From assembly GCA_007449985.2 (NCBI GenBank), contig VIIQ02000088.1, positions 1-64,000 of the forward strand: a stretch of DNA of 64,000 nt, in the 5' to 3' direction. The DNA is from Desmodesmus armatus (Eukaryota; Chlorophyta; Chlorophyceae; Sphaeropleales; Scenedesmaceae). A program made the position numbers and the translations under genes. This document shows positions 56,901-64,000 of this stretch, piece by piece (positions within the stretch are counted from its first letter, which is position 1; the number at the start of each line of letters is the position of its first letter). Under the pieces are notes generated by a model that did not search any database, was not told the origin of the DNA, and saw only the letters and a program-made list of their open reading frames with translations.

Positions 56901-59600
56901 GCCATCACTGAAGCAGTACGTCACCACCCTCCCCGAGCAGAAACTAGTGCGCTCAATGTCTGGTACCTTGTCCTGCAGGCACACATGTCATAACACCATG
57001 ATGGCGAAGTTCGATGATGTACCCGGTGTCCGCACGCACAGGATGCATCAGCTGCTGCAGCAGCACCCTAGGGTGAAAGGCCTTTCAGGATAGCCAGCTC
57101 ATGAGCAAGTGATCACTTGTACAATCAGCTAGCATGCATGCAGCACAAGGCTGCGCCTGCTACTTCTTTGCGAATACAACTGCATGAGCTCATGCACTTC
57201 GAAGTGCTCACCAGCTGCTGATTGTCCACACGTGCCGCGTCCACTGTCGTGGAGAAGCACTGCCCCAGGCGTGCAGCGCACTTGGCGGGCACCCTGATGG
57301 TCGTGAGGGCGTCGCCCATCCAGTGGCGCAGGGCATGGGCGACCTCGGCAGCACCCACAGCACCGGTACCACCCTGGCCTTGACGGGGGTCAGCCACCAT
57401 CCAGCAGGACCACGCCTGCAAGAGGGCAAGCCAGTTGTCAGCATCACAATTCCACCAAGTTGTTGTTGAGACTTCAAACACAGTGTGGCTACAAGGTGCA
57501 CGCTGCTAATCCCAGCTGCCAGGTACAACCCAATACAACCTTGACCGGGTACAACCAGGTCGGGCATTGGTACTTGCGGCAAAGTTGGCAGCGGCAGCTG
57601 TCAGCTGTCACTTGTTATGCCGCAGTGGCTGATCACGGTCACCGTGATGCCCATGGCATGGGCATACCTTGAGCTGGCTTGATGAGTAGGCCAGCATGCA
57701 GTAGTGGCGCCCATTCACCAACACACCTGCAGATGCCGACAAAGAGGCATCACACACAGTCAGTGCTTTGACATGCTTCAAGCAAACCATTTGTGTGTAT
57801 GTCACACCAGCATGTTACACAAAATAACATGAGTACGGCTCGCTGCTACTAGAGTACTAGCTAGTAGCTGCACGCTGAATTGGTGGTTGTGGGCCCTGAC
57901 AAACCCCCACCACCACCCACCGTGCTCCAAAACATTGTCCATGCGCTGGTAGAATACGTCTATGGGTTCGTCCCTGCTGCTGAACAGCCTGTCGCCTGAC
58001 TCGTCTCCAAAGCTGACTCTCAGGAAGTGGTCAGGAGGGATGACCAGGCCGCTGAGGCAAGAGGTGGCATTGAAGAAGGAGGCCAGCGAGCGACTGCACA
58101 CAGCATGCAATGATGGCCGGTGGCAGCAAGTGAGCAGTGTGCTTGAACAGATCTGCATGTCGATGTGTGTGGAGCAACACTACGATAGTATGGGTGAGCC
58201 CAAAGAAGCTTCCTACATACATCACACATCAAGATGGATCATGCAGGCCCCCGGGGGCCACAGATCTTTGCACTGTTTGGAAGACTGTTTATGTTGGCAT
58301 TCTGCAGGGAGTGTGGGGCAGAGCACCTACCTGTCAGCGTTGTCAGGGTTGCTGAAGTGTCGTATGACCCTGTGTCCTGTCTGCACCTCGGGTGGCAGGT
58401 ACTTCAGGCGCAAGGGGCTCACATGCACACGCAGCACCTGAAGGGGGGCAGATGCGGTGGAAGTGGTGGTGGTGGTGGCAAAAGTGAGGGCCCCTGGTTG
58501 CGGCAGCCAGTGCACTGGCACGTGCCAGCAAAATGCTGGCGAACACGTTTCAACCTATTGTTTTTGCTGCACAGTAGTCGCAATCGGTTTAACTGGCAGC
58601 ACAGCCCGTGCTGGCAGCACCTGCAAGGGTGCCAGCAGCCTGCAGCAGCTGCATCAAGGTGCTGCGGGTGTGCTGCTGTAGTCACTACAAGCAGTGCAAA
58701 CATATCTGCGCCTGCTATCACATCTCCCGTGTACCGTGGCGTTATCCTTGTGGGTGGCACACCCCTGAGCTTTTCACCACCACCTCAAATGAGAGGCCCT
58801 CGCCGCCAGAGGAAGCTGCTGCAGTGCCGACCATACCTTGAACAGGCGCCCCTCGTCATCCACAAGGTCCCCATCACTATCGGCTGATGCTGGCCCCCCA
58901 CCAACCCCTCCTCCTGCAGCTCCGTCAGAATGCTGCCCAGCTCATGTGTCGGGTCCCTCATCACCAGCCGCCTGCCCTGCTGAAGCTGGTTCAGCCCCTC
59001 CAGGGCCAGGCAGGCCAGTGTGGGGTGTGTGGCCTGCAGCAGCTGCAGGAAATGCTTCTGCAGCCCCTGCCAGATGGTGAGGCAGCCAGCTGACAGCAGC
59101 ACGTGCACCTGCATGGATAAGGGAGGGACACAAGACCTTGAGGTAAGTACTTGACATAGTGAGGAGTGATCATCATGATGTAGGGCTCAGAGCTTGTGCC
59201 ATAATTATGCATACGGTATGCATGCAGAGGCTGTCAACAGCACTGACTGAAATTTAATTTTGACTGAATATACTTGGTATGCGATACATTAATTTGTAAT
59301 AGACTTGCCATGTGCCAATGATTGGCACCCTCAGCTTGAAACGTCAGCCAGTCTGCAATTGAGTACCTGCAAGGCCCAACATGACACACTCCACCCATTT
59401 GGGCCCCAGCATTTCAAATCGTCTACACCAACACTGCAGACTTTCTGATTGCCGCAGGTGATGGCAGGCAACCCCCCACTTGAAGAGATACCAAAAATTG
59501 ACAGCAGCACCAGCTTGTCTTAGCACTGCACACTGGCAGCACTCACCCAGTAGCCAACATGGAAGTCAAGCGATGCAAGGCTGCTGAGGCCACCGCCACC

Positions 59601-59652
<52 letters not shown>

Positions 59653-60338
59653 GTGGCTGTCAGCGCCGCCAGTTCAGCAGTCCTGTCCCGCTGCGCCCTA
59701 AGAGGCTGCCCACCACCTAGCAGCCCAAATGCACGCAGCTTCCTCATCAGACGGCTGTTACCCTGCAGGGCACCTGCAAAACATGCCAGTGTTAGGGAGG
59801 GCAGTGTCAGTCATGGGGTGCCTTGACTTGGTTGGGTGCTCTGTATCACATCGTGCAGCCATACAGACTGCTGGCAGTGTTTGAGATCGTTTCAGTGTAC
59901 CATAGATCTCCCTTGTGTGCCTGAAAACTGCATGGCGTGTGTGCTTGCACAAAAATGTTGGATATTGTGTTTGCAGAGGCTTCTTTCTTGTGTCAGGAAC
60001 TGGCAGAGATGAGCTGCGCTCACAACAGTGCTTTGATACTACATGCAGGCTGCAGGCTCTGCGTCAACGTTCATGATATCGCTGCCTGTGAGATGTCATG
60101 TCTGCACCATGACCATGCGCACTACAGGCAGCATTGACATTGTCAAGTTGGCGCACTCACTCTGTGTGTCTGATGACTGTACGTCCAGCTTCAGGCTGTA
60201 GGTCAGGCAGCGGCCCAACAGCCCGTCAGCACCACACACACCACTGCCAACCAGCCACGCATCATCTGCTGGGCCTGATGTTGTCGTGGGGCCGGCGCCG
60301 CCGCTGCCACTGCTTTCGCTGCAGCTAATGCTGCTGCT

Positions 60339-60373
<35 letters not shown>

Positions 60374-63007
60374 TGGTGCTGGTGTTATTGCTGGTCATGT
60401 CAGCAGCAGTGCTGAAACACCGGGCGAGGCCCTCTGAAAGCATGTGCCACCGCATGCAAGCCCAGCACATAGGGAACTATGTTAGCAGGTATGGTAACAT
60501 GGAAGTTCAACTGGCGCCAGCTTGGCCAATATGGCAATAACATGTCATGCGGCACAATATGACTTTGCAGCGTCACAACAGGAGGTACCGTATTGCTGCC
60601 AGCATAGTATGCCACTGCAGCCACACTGCTGAGGGGGAGCTTGAAGCCAGCTTACACTGCCGACAATTGGACGACTATGTGCCACATGCAGTGCAACACA
60701 CAAGATGGGCATCGTACATGCGATGCGTTTACGGGCTTGGGTATCATTGCCAGTTGGCACTGCGCATGCCACAGAGGTCCATGCTTGTGAATGTAACACG
60801 GTAATGCCCCTTGTGCTGCCCGCTTGAACCTACCCAAAAAGCCTGAAGCCGTGAGCTTGCAGACCATGCACGATCGCTGCAGCCCCGCCTGTGGCGCCGT
60901 CGGATCAGCCCACAGCTCCCATTCGGGGTCTCGGTCAGACATGGTGTTCATGAGGTTGTCCTGTTGGCCGCATTTGGAGCAGCACTTGTAGCGCCGCAGC
61001 ACCTTGGGCGGTGCCCTGCTGGTGAAGGTCAGCAAGCCGCTGTGCCTGTCCAGCTGAACTCTATGGATCAGGTTCCTGCACAGAGAGTAATGGTGTGTAG
61101 ACGGTACACAGAGTAGCGTCTGGGCTAGCGTTCAGGCGCGGTTTGCGCTGATGTGCAGTTGGAAAGTATCGATCAACACATATGATTAGTTTGTCATGGG
61201 TGCGTGCAATCAATCTGTCAGTCACAGCCAGTGCTGACATCCCTACCCGAAGCTGTGCGCAAAGCGGTGCACATGGAGACATGTGCCTTGTTTAGGTGCC
61301 ATGCATGTCCGACAGGCTGTCACAGCGCAGGACTTTGTACAAGGCATGATCACCATCATGATGCTGATCTCAATGCAAAGGGTTAGCAAATATGACCGCC
61401 ATTCGAAAGTGGGATATCAGTGCATTGGTACTTGAAGGGAATCTTGAGGAGGTACGGCACAGCTGCTGCATCTTGGCCGCCTTCGCTGCTGCTTGTGCCG
61501 GCTGCATTGGCTGCCAGCTGCTCCAGTGGCAGCTCCAGCATGAGGCAGCGCTGCTGCAGGTCAAAGGTCACCTGAGACATACACCCGGCGGGAGCGTAGC
61601 AATCAGTCAACTAAGGGCCCAACACAGCACACTGTGCATTACACTAGCAGCCCAGGCTGGGCTATAGCCTCTATATGCCTTGCACAACCCCCGTGGCTGT
61701 GCTCGTTCTGCAGATATCAAAGGGGTTGCAAACACCGTGCAGTATAGCATCAGGTAGTAGTACTGGCTATATATACAGAGGCTGCAACAGCCTTCCTTCC
61801 TCAGTGGGGATGGCTGTCACTGGGTATCACACAATGCGTGCAACTGACTCGACAGTCACCAATCAACGATTGCAATCATTGCGATGGCATCGCAGGGTGT
61901 GACATATATCGCTCTCACCTGAGCACATTTGGGATGTATCTCAGCAGGGGTGACTTTGCGAGCATGGAAGCACACTCAGTGGCACAACATTTCCTTCCGA
62001 AAGCTGCGCTGTCATTGTCACAGTGACTACAGAAAGACACTACACTGGAGGCTTACCAAACAGCTGCTGCAGGAGGCCTCCACTACCAGCTGCAGCCCAG
62101 CTTGGCTGCCGCCACCAGCTGCCCCTGCTGCTGCTGCTGCTGCTGCTGCTGGTGGCCGCAATGCCGGTGCCGGTCCCAAGCTGCCAATCTGCAGGGCCAC
62201 CTTGTTGAGTGTGAGCTGGTGAGCGTTCTGGCTGTAGGAGCGGATGCGCTGCTGCTTGTTGAGAGTAACCCTGTAGCATGAGGTAGAAGCAGGAGGGCAG
62301 CGGAGGCTTGACAGTGGTTGTTTTTGAATATGTGAAGCACTTGGAAGTGCCGCACTGCAGCGCCACATCATGTGCAGTGCGGTGCAGTGCAGTGCGCCAC
62401 GGCCAGCACATTTCGCAAGCACCCTGGCGTTGCAGTCAGGAAGAAGGCACTCAGTTTTGCACGGTGCAATGTATGCAGTCTGCTTGCCATAGTTGCCCAC
62501 AACTCAAGAGTCCCAGTACTCAATTGTCCCCGCCACCTACTTGCAGTACTGTGGGCAAGTGCAACCCAAGGCCTTGCCCCGGCCCCCACAGCGGGTGCAG
62601 CTGCTGGAGCGCAGATAGCCAAAGGCTGTGGCCAGGGCTCGGTCGTCAACCTTGCCTTGAAAGTACACCTTCTGGCGCCTCTTGAGAATCTTGGCTGCAT
62701 CTACTGCTGCTGCCATCTCCACAACTGCCTCAATGGGGTCACGCCAGCCAGGCCGGCCTTGGGCTTTGCTGGGCCTGATGTTCACCTGGAAGCACGCTGT
62801 CACTGCGCCAAACTGGCTGCAGAAGGTTTTCACGCCTTCCAAGGTAGAGGAGACGGGATTATTGGGGTCATGGCTGATGCAGCTGAACCGCAACTCGCGC
62901 TGCCCCTGCGCTGCAAGGCTGTTCTGCTGCTGCTCTTCTTCATGGTATGCTTGGAAGTGCTTGAAATTTGCTCTGCGCTGCCTGCGCCTCCTGCGCCCTT
63001 TGCCCAT
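50970..63007 (-). CDS. RNA-dependent RNA polymerase (RDR), copy B, 24 exons
   Basis: Partner of the gene at 17449-28785. Exons on the minus strand: 63007-62541, 62270-62057, 61571-61432, 61075-60830, 60411-60161, 59773-59547, 59108-58837, 58437-58331, 58093-57921, 57726-57668, 57415-57212, 56972-56882, 56594-56524, 56171-55974, 55761-55656, 55408-55305, 55135-55028, 54701-54444, 54120-54028, 53682-53464, 53143-52810, 52371-52073, 51615-51459 and 51286-50970. About 1,570 residues. Core motifs match copy A, including FLRVSFGDESGDRLFSSRDE, AARLGQCFSTT, CFSDGVGCISPG and DLDGD split by an intron after DL (54444/54120). Exons 9 and 20 are intact here. Exon 7 is 272 nt and changes frame in a G-rich run near 58895-58915 (a multiple of 3 is required; copy A has 255). 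Exon 4 needs the weaker donor after 60830 to stay in phase. Exon 5 has an Asn-Gly/Ser repeat and exon 6 a poly-Ser run, both expanded against copy A. The better candidate for a working enzyme if exon 7 is a sequence error. Confidence 0.9.
59608..59649 (-). repeat. Triplet repeat encoding poly-Ser in RDR copy B
   Basis: About fourteen CTG triplets (+ strand), read in the AGC frame on the coding strand of exon 6, giving about 13-14 Ser residues. Copy A has six Ser here, so the repeat has expanded or contracted since duplication. Confidence 0.8.
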
Positions 63008-64000
63008 GCTGCTGTGCTGTCAGCAGGACCGTTGTTGTGCTGGGTGTGCTGAGGCCCTCGTGGAGGACTGGCCGGCTGAAGGTTACAGCTCTGAAACGTG
63101 CAAAGTCATGAACACATGCCAACACTGAAAGCTTCAGCCCTGAGCCTATCCGCGTGCAGTCTATCCGTGACGAGGGGATATGACGCCGGGTTGGCGCATT
63201 GGATGCGGGAGACTACAAGGTAGAATGAGCAGCAGGGACTTTGCAAAAAATCGCAAATGCGAGACGATGTGGTCAAGTCAACGACTTCGTCAACCGCCTG
63301 CGCTGTCGGTTGTCGCCCAACAAGCACCCCCAGGCTTACCATCAGGCAGATGCCTTTCCCTCATTCATCTTTTCCTGACACCGCATTGACGACTTAGCCA
63401 CGGGACACAAATGGGTAAGCCAACCTACTGAGTGCAAGGATACAGCTCTGCTCTTGACAGCAGATCCATGTATGCTTTGACCCAGACAAACTGCTGACGT
63501 GCAACGGCCTTCTAAAAAGTCGTATTGCCACCTTGAACATGCTGTGTAATGCACTATGTCTCCCATGACACCAATACGACACACTGGACGGGGCAATGAC
63601 AAGGAACTGTTCCAGACAGGCTTCCTTGGGACCTCAGAAGCACCCTCGCTTCCAGTACACAACCCATTGCACTAATCAAACAACAACCATAAACACCTCG
63701 AAGCACATATCTGGCAGCAAGACACATGGTGTCCACTCAAGAGGGACTGGGAGTAACCACTGCGACAGCTCCCGTCCAACACATCCATACAATGCCCAAT
63801 GCAACGGTGACAGGACACTGGCCCTGGCAACCATGCAACCTCGGAAGGCAAGACATGCAGCGTCTGAAGCTGGTGATTACCCAGGTGCTGTGTTGGGTGA
63901 TGAGTGTGATCTGCAACACCAAAGGCCACTGCTGCTGCTTGGCAACCACATGACTACTGCTGCATGCAGTGGCAGCAGCAGCCCCAGCGATATGACACAC
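63008..64000. other. Upstream region of RDR B to window end; no gene seen
   Basis: Contains the shared 11-mer at 63161-63171 and presumably the RDR B promoter. Remaining frames are short and show no recognisable family. Confidence 0.45.
63161..63171 (-). promoter_or_regulatory. Motif GTCACGGATAG shared by both RDR copies (B site)
   Basis: On the minus strand, about 153 nt upstream of the RDR B start codon. A second partial copy (CGCGGATAGG) lies just after it at about 63146-63155. See the A site at 17327-17337. Confidence 0.4.

Larger units (their letters stand above)
46930..63171 (-). repeat. Right arm of the inverted RDR + F-box/LRR duplication
   Basis: Same gene pair as 17314-32600 in reverse orientation. 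Identical exon lengths in both arms include 107, 59, 198, 106, 104, 108, 93 and 334 nt for RDR exons 8, 10, 14, 15, 16, 17, 19 and 21. Introns differ in length and sequence. Confidence 0.85.

Noticed and set aside
1..64000. Autonomous transposon (reverse transcriptase, integrase, transposase)
   Set aside because: No such motif was recognised on either strand.

Overview
The window reads as nuclear DNA of a green alga, most likely a core chlorophyte (Chlorophyceae-like). Genes are broken into many short exons with GT-AG introns of roughly 100-900 bp, and the 3' splice sites are almost all TGCAG or close to it. The DNA is GC-rich with many CAG/CTG runs and long pure G or C tracts. The proteins fit a plastid-bearing eukaryote: a Ycf45/SPD1-type ATPase, a plant-type alpha carbonic anhydrase and a plant-type RNA-dependent RNA polymerase (RDR). 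I cannot name the species.

Layout: 0-1 kb holds the end of an unrecognised coiled-coil gene (+). 1-5 kb shows nothing I can support. 5.3-9.1 kb and 9.9-16.8 kb hold two tandem (+) copies of a SpoIIIAA/Ycf45-like P-loop ATPase; the second is much longer and carries a LOTUS-like N-terminus and a Gln/Pro decapeptide repeat. 17.4-28.8 kb is RDR copy A (+, 24 exons), and 29.6-32.3 kb is an F-box/leucine-rich-repeat gene (+). 33.9-38.9 kb is a TBC-domain gene (+) with a repeat-filled 2-kb intron. 40.6-40.7 kb holds a circularly permuted tRNA-Arg(UCU) gene (+). 41.8-44.1 kb is an alpha carbonic anhydrase (-), head-to-head with a small PUB-domain gene at 44.4-46.0 kb (+). 47.3-49.9 kb is the second F-box/LRR gene (-), and 51.0-63.0 kb is RDR copy B (-, 24 exons).

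The RDR and F-box/LRR genes form an inverted duplication: two arms of about 15-16 kb (about 17.3-32.6 and 46.9-63.2) face each other across about 14.3 kb of single-copy DNA. Exon sizes and intron positions are largely kept, while coding sequence and introns have diverged, so this is an old duplication and not an assembly echo. Copy A carries a 151-bp insertion and a 2-nt deletion in coding exons. Copy B has one out-of-frame exon. Out-of-frame exons also occur in the TBC and PUB genes, often at homopolymers or short repeats, so residual indel errors in the sequence must be weighed against real gene decay.

The most striking item is the permuted tRNA. Its 3' half precedes its 5' half by 12 nt, the two halves fold into a complete cloverleaf, and the outer flanks pair with each other next to the 37/38 position where eukaryotic tRNA introns sit.
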